NCBI RefSeq assembly: GCF_000241465.1
Contig: NZ_JH584235.1
Coordinates: 3,605,702 to 3,669,701, forward strand
From: Sphingomonas echinoides ATCC 14820
Lineage (GTDB): Bacteria > Pseudomonadota > Alphaproteobacteria > Sphingomonadales > Sphingomonadaceae
Direction: 5' to 3'
DNA length: 64,000 nucleotides
Shown here piece after piece: positions 8,643 to 18,109 of the stretch. How positions within the stretch are numbered: the stretch's first letter is position 1; each line of letters opens with the position of its first letter. The position numbers were made by a program, and so were the translations under genes. The notes beneath the pieces were generated by a model. That model saw nothing but the letters and a program-made list of their open reading frames with translations. It had not been told where the DNA came from and made no database searches.

Positions 8643-10142
8643 ATGGCCACCGCATTCGCATCCCCGACCGAACCCGAAACCGTAACCCTGCCGCAAAATG
8701 TCGAGGCCGAAGCCGCGATGCTCGGCGCGATGATGATCGACAACCGCCTGGCGGATGATTTGATCGACCGGCTCCAGCCCGAACATTTCTTCGAGCCGCT
8801 GCACGGGCGCATCTTTTCCGCGATTCGCACGCTGCGCGGCAATGACATGCTGGCGAGTCCGGTCACGCTACGTCCGATGTTCGAACAGGATGCCGGGATG
8901 CGTGAACTGGGCGGCCCGGCCTATCTGGCGCAATTGACCGGTTCGGGTGCCGGGCTGCTCGGCGCGCGCGAATTTGCCAAGCAAATCTATGACCTGGCGA
9001 TGTTGCGCACGCTGGTGACGGTGGGGCGCGGGCTGGTCGAGCGCGCGATGGACACGTCGGAAGAGGTCAACCCGCGTGCGCAGATCGAAGCGGCCGAGGA
9101 AGAACTGTACAAGGTCGCCGCCGATGGCGGCAGCGACAACCAGATCAAGACCTTCGTCCAGGCCTCCACCATCACGATCAAGATGGCCGAAGTCGCGCTC
9201 AATTCGGGCGGGCATATTTCGGGCATCACCACCGGGCTCGAAAGCCTGAACGCCAAGATCGGCGGTATGCACCGTTCCGACTTGATGATCCTTGCCGGGC
9301 GTCCGGGCATGGGCAAGACCTCGCTTGCCACCAACATCGCCTATAACGCCGCGCAACGCTGGATGCGCGACATGGCCGACGGGATCGACCCCGAACGCTC
9401 GCTCGGGGCGAAGGTCGCCTTTTTCAGCCTGGAAATGTCGGCCGATCAGCTCGCCGGGCGTATTCTGGCGGAGCAATCGGGCATCAATTCCGAAGTGCTG
9501 CGCTCGGGCAAGATCAAGCGCGAGGAATTCCACAAGCTGGCCGCCGCTGCGGCGAGCCTGGAGACATTGCCGCTGTTCATCGACGATAGCGCGGGCCTGT
9601 CGATCGGCGCGCTGCACACCCGCGCGCGCCGCTTGCAGCGCAAGCTCAACAACCAGCTTGGCTTCATCGTGGTCGATTACTTACAGCTGCTCTCGGGCAC
9701 CGCCAAGAGTTCGGGCGACGGGCGCGTGCAGGAAATTTCCGAGATCAGCCGTGGCCTCAAGAACATCGCCAAGGATCTGAACGTGCCCGTGATGGCGCTG
9801 TCCCAGCTCAGCCGCGCGGTCGAGCAGCGCGAGGACAAACGGCCGATGCTGTCGGATCTGCGCGAATCGGGCTCGATCGAGCAGGACGCCGATATGGTGA
9901 TGTTCGTCTATCGCGAAGACTATTATCTCAACATGACCCAGCCCGAAATTCCGACGGCGGGCAGCCCGGCCGACGTGCAGGACAAGCACGCCAAATGGTC
10001 CGAGCATCTGTCACGCGTCGATGGCCTGGCCGAGCTGATCGTCGCCAAGCAACGCCACGGCTCGACCGGCAAGGTGACGCTGCGATTCGAGCCCAACATC
10101 ACCAAATTCTCGGACTTTGGCGGCTTCGTTCCGGAGTATTGA
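8643..10142 (+). CDS. dnaB: replicative DNA helicase DnaB
   Basis: A 499-residue RecA-fold hexameric helicase that unwinds DNA at the replication fork and binds primase and the loader. The N-terminal domain begins LPQNVEAEAAMLGAMMIDN. Walker A is AGRPGMGKTSLATN, Walker B lies in FIVVDYLQLL, and the DnaB box SDLRESGSIEQDADMVMFVY and the arginine-finger region KQRHGSTGKV are present. ATG at 8643 follows a purine run (ACAAGGGGGG) and was preferred over GTG at 8613. Length is normal and no intein is present. Confidence 0.96.
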   Translation: MATAFASPTEPETVTLPQNVEAEAAMLGAMMIDNRLADDLIDRLQPEHFFEPLHGRIFSAIRTLRGNDMLASPVTLRPMFEQDAGMRELGGPAYLAQLTGSGAGLLGAREFAKQIYDLAMLRTLVTVGRGLVERAMDTSEEVNPRAQIEAAEEELYKVAADGGSDNQIKTFVQASTITIKMAEVALNSGGHISGITTGLESLNAKIGGMHRSDLMILAGRPGMGKTSLATNIAYNAAQRWMRDMADGIDPERSLGAKVAFFSLEMSADQLAGRILAEQSGINSEVLRSGKIKREEFHKLAAAAASLETLPLFIDDSAGLSIGALHTRARRLQRKLNNQLGFIVVDYLQLLSGTAKSSGDGRVQEISEISRGLKNIAKDLNVPVMALSQLSRAVEQREDKRPMLSDLRESGSIEQDADMVMFVYREDYYLNMTQPEIPTAGSPADVQDKHAKWSEHLSRVDGLAELIVAKQRHGSTGKVTLRFEPNITKFSDFGGFVPEY

Positions 10143-10251
10143 GGGAATCGCGGTGCCCAGAACAGCGGCTTTCCGCTACTGGGCGCAGGCCTTCGCCGGG
10201 ATGGGAATCAGCGACAACCTGACGCCAGAGCCCGGCCCGCGCCCGCAGCCT

Positions 10252-10791
10252 TCAGGCCGCGAGCGGGATGGCGTGGGCCACGTCCAGGTCGAGTTCCAGC
10301 TTCACGCACGGCACCTCGTGCCCGCGCGAGCGGCAATGCTGCGGCTCGACCCGACCCGTGGGCGTGAAACCGAGCTTGGTCAGCACGCGACCCGACGCGG
10401 GGTTGTCGACGAAATGCCCGGCACTTAGCCGCTTCAGGCCGAGCGCGTAGCGCGCGATCTGCACCATCTGCCGCCCGGCTTCGGTGGCATAGCCGCGACC
10501 CCAGGCACGGGGGGTGAGCCAATAGCCGAGTTCATAATGATCGCCCTCCGGGTGCACACCGATGCCACCGATGATCTCCGGCGTGCCGCTTTCAAGACTG
10601 GTGATGAGCATGACAACATCGGTTGTCGTGCGCGGGCGCATCAGGAAATCGCGCGCGTCTTCCTCGCGATAGGGCCAGGGTGCGCGCGACAGCTTGGTGA
10701 CGACGCTTTCATGCCCCATCGCCTGCGCGAGTGCAGGGGCGTCCTCCGGCCAGCCTGGCCGTAGCGTCAGTCTCGGAGTCCGAGCGAACAT
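10252..10791 (-). CDS. GNAT family N-acetyltransferase (RimJ/RimL type)
   Basis: A 179-residue acetyltransferase of the RimJ/RimL/SpeG-like class. TPRLTLRP at the start, the acetyl-CoA loop region ELGYWLTPRAWGRGYATEAG and the NPASGRVLTKLGF motif are diagnostic. The open frame extends to 10938, but that part crosses a strong terminator (10867-10901). The ATG at 10791 with an upstream GAGGAG site is therefore the start. The substrate, a protein N-terminus or a small amine, cannot be told. It lies downstream of rpmA but is insulated from it by the terminator. Confidence 0.85.
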   Translation of the reverse strand: MFARTPRLTLRPGWPEDAPALAQAMGHESVVTKLSRAPWPYREEDARDFLMRPRTTTDVVMLITSLESGTPEIIGGIGVHPEGDHYELGYWLTPRAWGRGYATEAGRQMVQIARYALGLKRLSAGHFVDNPASGRVLTKLGFTPTGRVEPQHCRSRGHEVPCVKLELDLDVAHAIPLAA

Positions 10792-10866
10792 TCTTACTCT
10801 CCTCGTCGCCGTCGCTTGCCCGTCTCTCGTGACGATCAAGCGACAATGGGTGGGGAGGGAGCATGA

Positions 10867-10901
10867 AAAAAGGGAGACCGGGGCGACCCGTCTCCCTTTT
10901 T
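10867..10901 (-). terminator. Rho-independent terminator after rplU-rpmA
   Basis: A 12-bp perfect stem, AAAAAGGGAGAC paired with GTCTCCCTTTTT, closes an 11-base GC-rich loop. With A and T tracts on both sides it can work in either direction. It sits between the rpmA stop and the acetyltransferase start, so it ends the ribosomal-protein transcript and fixes the downstream gene start. Confidence 0.85.
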
Positions 10902-10957
10902 CGGTAGTCTGAACTACCCGGATCGCCCTGGTGGGCAACCCGGATGGTCACCCGATG

Positions 10958-11227
10958 TTATTCAGCGGCCAGCGCCAGCATTTCTACCGAGCAGAATTGG
11001 CGACCGAGCTTGCCTTTGTGGAAGGTCACGCGACCTTCGGTGAGTGCGAACAGGGTGTGATCCTTGCCGATGCCGACATTGGTGCCCGGGTAAAATTTGG
11101 TGCCGCGCTGACGCACGAGAATGTTGCCCGGAATGACGGCTTCGCCACCGAACTTCTTCACGCCAAGGCGACGACCGGCCGAATCACGACCGTTGCGCGA
11201 GGAACCGCCTGCTTTCTTATGTGCCAT
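10958..11227 (-). CDS. rpmA: 50S ribosomal protein L27
   Basis: An 89-residue L27, a component near the peptidyl-transferase centre of the large ribosomal subunit. The N-terminus [20 protein letters not shown] is the canonical alphaproteobacterial form with no cleaved extension. VLVRQRG-type and [14 protein letters not shown] motifs are present. It follows rplU by 13 bases on the minus strand, the usual rplU-rpmA order, although obgE is not adjacent here. Confidence 0.97.
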   Translation of the reverse strand: MAHKKAGGSSRNGRDSAGRRLGVKKFGGEAVIPGNILVRQRGTKFYPGTNVGIGKDHTLFALTEGRVTFHKGKLGRQFCSVEMLALAAE

Positions 11228-11240
11228 CTCGAATTACTCC

Positions 11241-11609
11241 TTACGCCTGAGCGGCCGGTGCTGCGGCTTCCGCCGGAGCTGCGGTCTTGGCCTTGGCGGC
11301 CTTCTTCTCTTCGCCACCGATCGCGGTGATGCGCAGAATCGTGTGCTGCTGACGATGGCCGTTCTTGCGGCGATAGTTGTGGCGACGACGCTTCTTGAAG
11401 ACGATGACCTTGTCGGCCTTCGCCTGCGCGATGATCTCTGCCGAGACCGTGAGGCCTTCGACCGACTTCAGCTCCGAGCCTTCGCCCGCCAGCAGGATAT
11501 CGCCGAGCGTAATCGACGCCCCGGCCTCGCCCTCGAGCTTCTCGACGACGATCTTGTCTCCGGCGGCAACACGATACTGTTTGCCGCCCGTGCGCACGAT
11601 TGCGAACAT
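11241..11609 (-). CDS. rplU: 50S ribosomal protein L21
   Basis: A 122-residue L21 that binds 23S rRNA. The body starts [20 protein letters not shown] and includes [18 protein letters not shown], the rRNA-binding signature. The last 30 residues are an Ala/Lys/Pro extension ([20 protein letters not shown]) common in sphingomonads and probably flexible. ATG at 11609 has a GAGG site 7 bases upstream; the longer open frame is not used. First gene of rplU-rpmA. Confidence 0.97.
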   Translation of the reverse strand: MFAIVRTGGKQYRVAAGDKIVVEKLEGEAGASITLGDILLAGEGSELKSVEGLTVSAEIIAQAKADKVIVFKKRRRHNYRRKNGHRQQHTILRITAIGGEEKKAAKAKTAAPAEAAAPAAQA

Positions 11610-11675
11610 GGGCCTCATCACTTTCAAAAATACCTGTGCCCCACGCACGGCGAGCCGAGCGCGGGAAAGAAGCGC

Positions 11676-11704
11676 CGACTATGCGACACAGGGCGCGCTG
11701 TCAA
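11676..11704 (-). promoter_or_regulatory. predicted housekeeping promoter of rplU-rpmA
   Basis: On the minus strand a perfect TTGACA (-35, 11704-11699) is followed after 17 bases by TAGTCG (-10-like, 11681-11676). Transcription would start about 60 bases upstream of the rplU ATG. The -35 match and spacing are good; the -10 match is weak, as is common in Alphaproteobacteria. Confidence 0.5.
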
Positions 11705-12129
11705 CCGCCGAGGCGCGCCGGATGCGTCGTAAAGTTGTTGCTCAAACGCAATAGTCGGTCCGGAACCGTCCTAATTTTGGATGAACTATCCGCTCTGCGT
11801 GAACTTTATGTTGCATTGCGAAACGGTCTATGGCGTCATCCGATTCGGAACAGATGAGGCGAACTCGATTCCGGCAATAAAATGTCGCGTTAGAGCGTTC
11901 AGCATCACAAGGATTCCACATACATAGATACCGAATGCAGCGTGCTGCATTCGACTAAGTTGGTCGTGTCAAATTATCTGCAGGGTTATTTCAATGCCGT
12001 GCTGTGCGGCAGGGGGAACTGTGTCCGTCACTCAGTGGCGACGCAAATGAGGTGCGTATTCGAAAGAACATAAAGTGCTGGGGGCGGATGGACTGAAGGT
12101 CACCTGTTTTTTTGGGGGATCTCACAGCC
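11705..12129. other. gene-free region upstream of TonB receptor
   Basis: About 420 bases without a credible gene, lower in GC than the surroundings. It separates the minus-strand ribosomal promoter from the plus-strand TonB receptor start and must hold the receptor promoter. I saw no convincing Fur box, riboswitch or hairpin. A poly-T stretch lies just before the receptor ribosome site. Confidence 0.5.
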
Positions 12130-14691
12130 ATGTACAAATCTTCGATTTCGCTCTTCGCGCTGGCCGTCGCCAGCGTGGCCGCACCGCCCGCTTTTGCTGA
12201 CACCAAACCCGATAGCAGCGTTGCGATGTCAGCGGCCCCGGCTCCGGCAGATCCCGCGCCCGATACGAGCGCACCCGAGCAATCCGACATTATCGTCACG
12301 GGCACGCGGCGCACGGGCACCACGGCGGCCGAGAGCGCCACGCCGATCAAGGTGCTAAGCTCGGATGAATTGTCGCGAGTCGGCCAGCCCAACCTCAACC
12401 AGGTGCTGACGCAATTGGTGCCGTCCTTCACGGCACAGGCCTTTGGCGGCGACACCGCCAATTTGACGCTGTCGGCGCGCTTGCGCGGGCTCAGCCCCAA
12501 CCACACGCTGGTGCTGATCAACGGCAAACGCCGCCACGGCACCGCCAACCTTGCCGTGCTTGGCGGCCCTTATCAGGGGGCGGCGACGGCCGATCTCGAT
12601 TTGATTTCGCCCAGTTCGATTGCGCGCATCGAAGTGCTCGAAGACGGTGCCGCCGCGCAATATGGCTCGGACGCGATTGCGGGCGTCATCAACATTATCC
12701 TGAAGGACGACGCTGAGGGTGGATCGGGCTATGCCACCGCAGGCAAGAATTATGACGTCGGCGGAACGACCTATGCCGGCACTGCGCATTTGGCGACCAG
12801 GATCGGCGAGGATGGCTTCATCAACGTCACACTGTTCCACCGCTTCCACGATTTCACGCAAGTGGGCGGGCTTGATCGGCGTGTGACCGATGCGAGCGGC
12901 ACATTGCTGACCACAGCAACGAGCCCGGCGCTCTCCGCAGCACAGCAAGCGCTCTACAAAAACATTCCGGGCTTCCCGTACGTCAACCGCATCAACGGGG
13001 ATGCCAAGTCCTGGCTGACCAATGTTCAGTATAACACCGCCTATGATTTCGGCGACGTCACCGCCTACAGCTTCGGGTCGTTCAGCAAGCGGATTGCCAG
13101 CGCGTATGAGAATCTGCGCGTTCCCGATCGCGTGATTGCCTCCCCCGTGCTCGGGGTCGGTGGCAGCCTCACCACGGCAGGCGAGCTGGTTCCCTTCCCG
13201 CAAGGCTTCAACCCGCGCGAAGGCATTCGCGAAGATGATTACGCCTTTACCGGGGGTGTGAAGGGTGCGGTCGGCGCGGTGAAGTTCGACCTCAGCACGA
13301 CGTACGGCAAGGACAAGAACCTCATCTACACGCTCGATTCGGCCAACCGCTCGCTGTTTGTCGACACGCATTTCACGCCGCGCGATTTCTATGATGGCTC
13401 GTTCACCTCGTCCGAATTCACCGCCAATGCCGATTTCTCGACCGAATTCGAACTCGGTATGGCGGCACCGCTGAACGTCGCGTTCGGCGGCGAATATCGC
13501 AAAAACCAATATTCGATCGGCTCGGGCGATCCGGGCTCGATCTACAAGGAAGGCGGGCAGTCCTATCCCGGCTTCCGTCCGTCCGACGCGGGCACGCATA
13601 GCCGCGAAAACGAATCGCTGTATCTGGATGTCGCCGCGTCCCCGGTCGCGGCGCTGAAGCTCGATGGTGCGGTGCGCTATGAGCATTATTCGGACTTTGG
13701 CAGCCAGGTGATCTTCAAGGGAACCGGGCGGTACGATTTCTCGCACGCCTTTGCCTTGCGCGGGACGGTGTCGACCGGCTTCCGCGCGCCGACCCTGGCC
13801 GAATCCTATTATTCGGCCACCAACGTCTCGCCGACCTCGGCCTTCGTCCAGCTCCCGGCCAATTCGGCGGCGGCCAAACTGATCGGCTTCCAGAATCTGA
13901 AACCCGAGAAATCGACCAATTTCAGCGCGGGCGGTGTGTTCCGCACGGGCAAGCTGACGGTTACGCTCGATGCCTATCAAGTGAAGATTCGCGACCGTAT
14001 TCTCGGCACCGGATCGATTTATGGCAGCGGCGGGGCCACCAACTTCGCGATCGTGACGCAGGCGATCGTCGCCAATGGCAATGTGCTCGACCCGACGGTG
14101 ACGCAAACCGGCATCAATATCTTCACCAACGGCGCGAGCACGCGCACGCGCGGGATCGAGCTGACGGCGAACGTACCCTCGGACTTTGGAAGCTGGGGCA
14201 CGGTCAGCTGGAGCCTGTCGGGCAATTATAACGAGACCAAGATCACCAAGCTCGGCGTGGCCCCCGCGTCGCTGGGCGGTATTCCGCTGTTCGACGCCAG
14301 CGCCCGCGCCAACCTCGAAACCGCCTCTCCCAAGTTCAAGGCGATCGCCTCGGCCTTGTGGACGATCGGTCCGGTCTCGGCGACGGCGCGTGGCACGCTT
14401 TATGGCGAGACATCGACCTATGCGAGCCCGGATGGCGGCACCTATTATCTGCAGAAGGTGCCGACTGCTTTCATCGCCGATCTGGAGGCGACCTATAAGC
14501 TGCCGGGGGGAATCGACCTGACATTCGGGGCGAACAACGTGTTCAATCAGCGTCCGCCGAAGGTGGCGCTCGTGCCGGGCACGACCAATACGACGCTGGT
14601 CACGGGCGGCAACGTGATCGATGCACCGCTCAGCGCCGCCTACGGCATCAACGGCGGCTATTATTATGGGAAGGTGTCGTTCAAGTTCTGA
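12130..14691 (+). CDS. TonB-dependent outer-membrane receptor
   Basis: An 853-residue receptor. A signal peptide (MYKSSISLFALAVASVAAPP, cleaved near AFA) and a short Pro/Ala linker precede a TonB box-like DIIVTGTRRTG. The plug domain has SARLRGLSPNHTLVLINGKR and EDGAAAQYGSDAIAGVINII. A 22-strand type barrel ends in VSFKF. ATG at 12130 starts the signal peptide. It imports a scarce ligand using TonB energy; the substrate is not evident and there are no siderophore genes nearby. A strong terminator follows at 14714. Confidence 0.9.
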   Translation: MYKSSISLFALAVASVAAPPAFADTKPDSSVAMSAAPAPADPAPDTSAPEQSDIIVTGTRRTGTTAAESATPIKVLSSDELSRVGQPNLNQVLTQLVPSFTAQAFGGDTANLTLSARLRGLSPNHTLVLINGKRRHGTANLAVLGGPYQGAATADLDLISPSSIARIEVLEDGAAAQYGSDAIAGVINIILKDDAEGGSGYATAGKNYDVGGTTYAGTAHLATRIGEDGFINVTLFHRFHDFTQVGGLDRRVTDASGTLLTTATSPALSAAQQALYKNIPGFPYVNRINGDAKSWLTNVQYNTAYDFGDVTAYSFGSFSKRIASAYENLRVPDRVIASPVLGVGGSLTTAGELVPFPQGFNPREGIREDDYAFTGGVKGAVGAVKFDLSTTYGKDKNLIYTLDSANRSLFVDTHFTPRDFYDGSFTSSEFTANADFSTEFELGMAAPLNVAFGGEYRKNQYSIGSGDPGSIYKEGGQSYPGFRPSDAGTHSRENESLYLDVAASPVAALKLDGAVRYEHYSDFGSQVIFKGTGRYDFSHAFALRGTVSTGFRAPTLAESYYSATNVSPTSAFVQLPANSAAAKLIGFQNLKPEKSTNFSAGGVFRTGKLTVTLDAYQVKIRDRILGTGSIYGSGGATNFAIVTQAIVANGNVLDPTVTQTGINIFTNGASTRTRGIELTANVPSDFGSWGTVSWSLSGNYNETKITKLGVAPASLGGIPLFDASARANLETASPKFKAIASALWTIGPVSATARGTLYGETSTYASPDGGTYYLQKVPTAFIADLEATYKLPGGIDLTFGANNVFNQRPPKVALVPGTTNTTLVTGGNVIDAPLSAAYGINGGYYYGKVSFKF

Positions 14692-14713
14692 GCGAACGCC
14701 GTTCGCACAGAAG

Positions 14714-14740
14714 GAAAGGGGGCCTGCGCGGCCCCCTTTC
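14714..14740. terminator. bidirectional Rho-independent terminator
   Basis: An 11-bp perfect stem (GAAAGGGGGCC with GGCCCCCTTTC) with a 5-base loop lies in the 73-base gap between the convergent receptor and hspQ genes. It is well placed to end both transcripts. Confidence 0.8.
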
Positions 14741-14764
14741 TATGTTATGCCGTGGCAGTGGCGA

Positions 14765-15145
14765 TCAGTGGCGATGTTCGCGCCGCAGCGGGTATTTGCC
14801 GTCCTCATAATCCCCGAACAGCCCCGAAATGGCGGGGTGGTCGACCGGCTCGTCGCTGTCATCGGGCACCAGATTTTGCTGGCTGACATACGCGACGTAG
14901 CTCGACTCCATGTTTTCGGCGAGCAGATGATAAAAGGGCTGGTCCTTGCGCGGGCGCAGCTTCTCCGGGATCGCGTCATACCATTCGTCGCTATTGGCGA
15001 AGATCGGATCGATGTCGAACACGACGCCACGGAAATCGAACATGCGGTGGCGCACGACATCACCGATGGCGAAGCGGGCATGCGCAATGGGGGGGAGGGT
15101 GATCGTGCTGTCGAACGGCAGGGCCGAGGTTGTGGTACGGGGCAT
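14765..15145 (-). CDS. hspQ: heat shock protein HspQ
   Basis: A 126-residue HspQ family protein, a small hemimethylated-DNA-binding-like fold that acts as a specificity factor for the Lon protease in enterobacteria. ARFAIGDVVRHRMFDFRGVV, DIDPIFANSDEWYDAIP and QPFYHLLAEN are family signatures. The C-terminus is charged (KYPLRREHRH). ATG at 15145 begins a normal-length protein. Convergent with the TonB receptor. The Lon link is family knowledge, not seen here. Confidence 0.9.
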   Translation of the reverse strand: MPRTTTSALPFDSTITLPPIAHARFAIGDVVRHRMFDFRGVVFDIDPIFANSDEWYDAIPEKLRPRKDQPFYHLLAENMESSYVAYVSQQNLVPDDSDEPVDHPAISGLFGDYEDGKYPLRREHRH

Positions 15146-15304
15146 GACTGTAATTTAGGCGCTCTGACGCGGCGCACAAGCGATTGCTGCGCTTTTGCTG
15201 GTGCGCAAACGCTTGCCTCCGCCCGATCACTGCGTTAGAGGCCCCCGCTCACCGACCGGTGCCGCTTTTTGGATTTCCCATCAGACGGCATCTTATGACC
15301 TCGC

Positions 15305-15394
<90 letters not shown>

Positions 15395-15429
15395 TTTCCT
15401 TCCTGACTGACTCCCGCTAAAGGGCCCGC

Positions 15430-15762
15430 ATGGCATCGTATAAGGAACCTTCGTTCAAGGATCGCGCAGCGCTCTCGGCTGACGCGAAACAGCGCGCGCT
15501 TGAGAAGCTGAAGGCGAAGCCGCCCGTTGATCCGGCTGTCGTCGCTGCCCGCGCTGCCGCGCGCGAAGCGAAGGAAGCCGCCGAGGCCAAGAAGCGCGAA
15601 GAAAAGAAGGCTGCGATCGAACAGGCGCGGCTCGAAAAGATCGCCAAGGCCGAAGCCGCCGAACGCGCGATCGAAGAGGCCAAGCAGGCCGCGATCCAGG
15701 CCGAAATCGACAAGAAAGCGGCGCGCGACGCCCGCTACGCGGCGCGCAAGAGCCGCAAGTAA
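15430..15762 (+). CDS. DUF6481 family protein
   Basis: A 110-residue, very hydrophilic, Lys/Ala/Glu-rich protein predicted to be almost one continuous helix or coiled coil. The conserved N-terminus MASYKEPSFKDRAALSADAK matches DUF6481 proteins of sphingomonads; function is unknown. Its charge suggests nucleic-acid or ribosome contact, which is only inference. It lies 35 bases after tRNA-Ser and ends in a small hairpin with a T run. Confidence 0.75.
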   Translation: MASYKEPSFKDRAALSADAKQRALEKLKAKPPVDPAVVAARAAAREAKEAAEAKKREEKKAAIEQARLEKIAKAEAAERAIEEAKQAAIQAEIDKKAARDARYAARKSRK

Positions 15763-15763
15763 G

Positions 15764-15786
15764 GCGCTTCGGGCGCGTTTTTCTTT
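15764..15786 (+). terminator. putative terminator after DUF6481 gene
   Basis: A short GCGC-TTCGG-GCGC hairpin directly after the stop codon, followed by GTTTTTCTTT. The stem is short, but position and T run fit an intrinsic terminator. Confidence 0.5.
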
Positions 15787-15828
15787 GGGGTGCCGCGCAA
15801 TTGGCCGGTCCGCCCGATTACGGGCCGA

Positions 15829-15916
15829 CCCACCCCCAGCCCCTCCCTTCCAGGGAGGGGAGGAACCGCGACGCCTTCCGCCTCCCCTCCCTGGAAGGGA
15901 GGGGCTGGGGGGTGGG
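15829..15916. repeat. 88-bp palindromic REP-like element
   Basis: Two arms related as an inverted repeat (about 15829-15863 and 15882-15916) flank a centre of about 18 bases. Each arm itself contains CCCCTCCC and GGGAGGGG halves. A 23-base piece of the right arm (15882-15904) recurs exactly at 26069-26091 inside hpnB. It lies between the convergent DUF6481 and NAD synthetase genes, the usual place for REP-type elements. Confidence 0.8.
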
Positions 15917-15981
15917 TTGATCTACAATGGGCAACCGCGTGTCTCGCGGACTCCCCCCTCACTCCCGGCCTGCCAATGGCG

Positions 15982-18039
15982 CTATTGCGGCAGCCCGCGC
16001 GCCAGTTCTTCCAGCCAAACCCGCGCCGTGCCGTCCGAGGGCGCACGCCAGTCGCCGCGCGGGCTGAGCGCGCCGCCGCTCGATACCTTCGGCCCATTGG
16101 GGATCGCCGAGCGCTTGAACTGGCTCGTCGCGAAGAAGCGCACCAGAAACTTTTCCAGCCAGAGCGCAATCGTCGGCAGATCATACGCGACTCGCGCCGA
16201 TAGCGGCACGTCGCGCGGCCAGCGACCAGTGCTTGCGTCGCGCCACGCGTGCAGCGCGAGGAAGGCGATCTTGGACGGTGCCATGCCGTGGCGCACGACA
16301 TAATGCAGGAAGAAATCGTTCAGCGCATACGGCCCGATTCGCGCCTCGGTGCTCTGGATCGCGCCATCGGCCCCGGCGGGCACCAGCTCAGGCGAGATTT
16401 CGGTCGCGAGAATCGCCTCGAGGATCTGGTCGGTTTCCGAGTCATATTGGCGGTCGCGGATGCACCAGCGAATCAGGAACTGGATCAGCGTCTTGGGCAC
16501 GCCGGCATTGACCGCATAATGGCTCATCTGGTCGCCGACGCCGTAGGTACACCAGCCGAGCGCCAACTCGGACAGGTCGCCCGTGCCGACCACCAGCCCG
16601 CCGCGCTGATTGGCCAAGCGGAACAGATAATCGGTGCGCAGGCCCGCCTGCACATTTTCGAAGGTCACGTCATAGGTGGGGGCGCCATCGGCAAAGGGGT
16701 GCCCCATATCGGCGAGCATCTGGTGCGCGGCGGGGCGGATGTCGATCTCGTCGCCATCGACGCCAAGTGCGCGCATCAGTGCCCAGGCGTTGCCCTTGGT
16801 ATGATCGCTGGTGGCAAAGCCCGGCATGGTGAAGGCGAGGATGCGGTCGCGCGGCACGCCCAGCCGGTCCATCGCCTTGGCCGCAACGATCAGCGCATGG
16901 GTGGAATCGAGCCCGCCCGACACGCCGATGACGAGGCGTTCGGCATGGGCCGCCTGAAAGCGCTTGAGCAGCCCTTCGACCTGGATGTTGAACGCCTCAT
17001 AGCAATCGGCATCCAGTTTCTCGGGCGTGTTGGGCACGAACGGGAAGCGGCGGGTGTCGCGCAGCAGGCCGATGTCGCCGAAATCCGGCTTGTGCTCGAA
17101 GCTGACGCGGCGGAAGCGCTTTTCGGGGTCGTCGGCGAGGCGCGCGGCATCGTTGAAGGTGCCGACGCGCATCCGCTCCTGCTCGATTCGCTCGGCATCG
17201 ACATCGGCGAGCAACAGGCAGGGGGCACGCCCGAAACGGCTCGATTCGGCGAGCGTTTCGCCCAGTTCATGCACCATCGCCTGACCGTCCCAGGCGAGAT
17301 CGGTGGTGCTCTCGCCCGGTCCCGCGGCGGAAAAGACATAAGCGCACACAGCGCGCGCCGATTGCGCGGCGCACAGCAAGGCGCGCTCACGCGCTTTGCC
17401 GACGACGATGTTGGAGGCGGACAGGTTGCAGCAGATCAACGCGCCGGCCAGCGCGCCCATTGTCGAGGGCGGGGTGGGCGCCCAGAAATCCTCGCAAATC
17501 TCGGCATGGAACACGAAATGCTCGAGATCGGTCGCCGCGAACAGCAGATCGGTGCCGAACGGCGCGGTCTGGCCGGCGACCGTGATGTGGCACGGCGCGG
17601 TGATCCCGGCACCGCTCGCGAACCAGCGCTTTTCATAATATTCGCGGTAATTGGGCAGGAACACCTTGGGCACCACGCCCAGAATGCGCCCGCGCGCGAT
17701 GACCACCGCGCAATTGTACAGCCGCCCGTTGCGCGGCAGCGCTGCGCCGACCACCAGCACCGGGCGCAGCTTGGCGGTCGCCGCTGCCACCGCCGCCAGT
17801 GCCGCTTCGGTCGCGTGATGCTGCGCGGTCTGCAAATGCAGGTCGTCGATCGCGTAGGAGGTCAGGCTGAGTTCGGGGAAGACCAGCAAGTCCGCGCCCT
17901 GTTTGTGGCCGTCCTTGGCCAGCGCGATCGTCGCCTCGGCATTGGCGATCGTGTCGCCCACGCTCGCGCAGGGGGTACACGCCCCGACGCGGATCAGCCC
18001 GTGGGTGTGGATCGAGTGGAACGGGTGCACCTTCGCCAT
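15982..18039 (-). CDS. nadE: glutamine-dependent NAD(+) synthetase
   Basis: A 685-residue two-domain enzyme converting nicotinate adenine dinucleotide to NAD with glutamine and ATP. The N-terminal nitrilase-type amidase has the triad: Glu in FPELSLTSYAI, Lys in PKVFLPNYREYYEKRWF, Cys in AEICEDFWAP. The C-terminal synthetase has the P-loop VIGVSGGLDSTHAL and GTGDLSELALGWCTYGVGDQ. ATG at 18039 matches the family start (MAKVHPFHSIHTHG) rather than the longer frame to 18135. It is divergent from the ModE-like gene. Confidence 0.94.
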   Translation of the reverse strand: MAKVHPFHSIHTHGLIRVGACTPCASVGDTIANAEATIALAKDGHKQGADLLVFPELSLTSYAIDDLHLQTAQHHATEAALAAVAAATAKLRPVLVVGAALPRNGRLYNCAVVIARGRILGVVPKVFLPNYREYYEKRWFASGAGITAPCHITVAGQTAPFGTDLLFAATDLEHFVFHAEICEDFWAPTPPSTMGALAGALICCNLSASNIVVGKARERALLCAAQSARAVCAYVFSAAGPGESTTDLAWDGQAMVHELGETLAESSRFGRAPCLLLADVDAERIEQERMRVGTFNDAARLADDPEKRFRRVSFEHKPDFGDIGLLRDTRRFPFVPNTPEKLDADCYEAFNIQVEGLLKRFQAAHAERLVIGVSGGLDSTHALIVAAKAMDRLGVPRDRILAFTMPGFATSDHTKGNAWALMRALGVDGDEIDIRPAAHQMLADMGHPFADGAPTYDVTFENVQAGLRTDYLFRLANQRGGLVVGTGDLSELALGWCTYGVGDQMSHYAVNAGVPKTLIQFLIRWCIRDRQYDSETDQILEAILATEISPELVPAGADGAIQSTEARIGPYALNDFFLHYVVRHGMAPSKIAFLALHAWRDASTGRWPRDVPLSARVAYDLPTIALWLEKFLVRFFATSQFKRSAIPNGPKVSSGGALSPRGDWRAPSDGTARVWLEELARGLPQ

Positions 18040-18109
18040 GCCTGCGACGTAGCGACGTTTGCGCGGCATTGCCACCATGCTAGGGCTTGGCGCTGCAACG
18101 GAGGCGGGG

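Noticed and set aside
11705..12129. Riboswitch upstream of the TonB receptor (cobalamin type)
   Set aside because: I could not find the conserved B12-box or a matching hairpin set, so it is left as an ordinary leader region.
12355..14106. A 583-codon antisense open frame over the first TonB receptor
   Set aside because: Typical shadow of a GC-rich gene; composition is unlike a protein and there is no ribosome site.
15829..15916. Possible CRISPR or strong terminator
   Set aside because: There are only two inverted arms and no direct repeats with spacers, and no T run follows. A REP-like element fits better.
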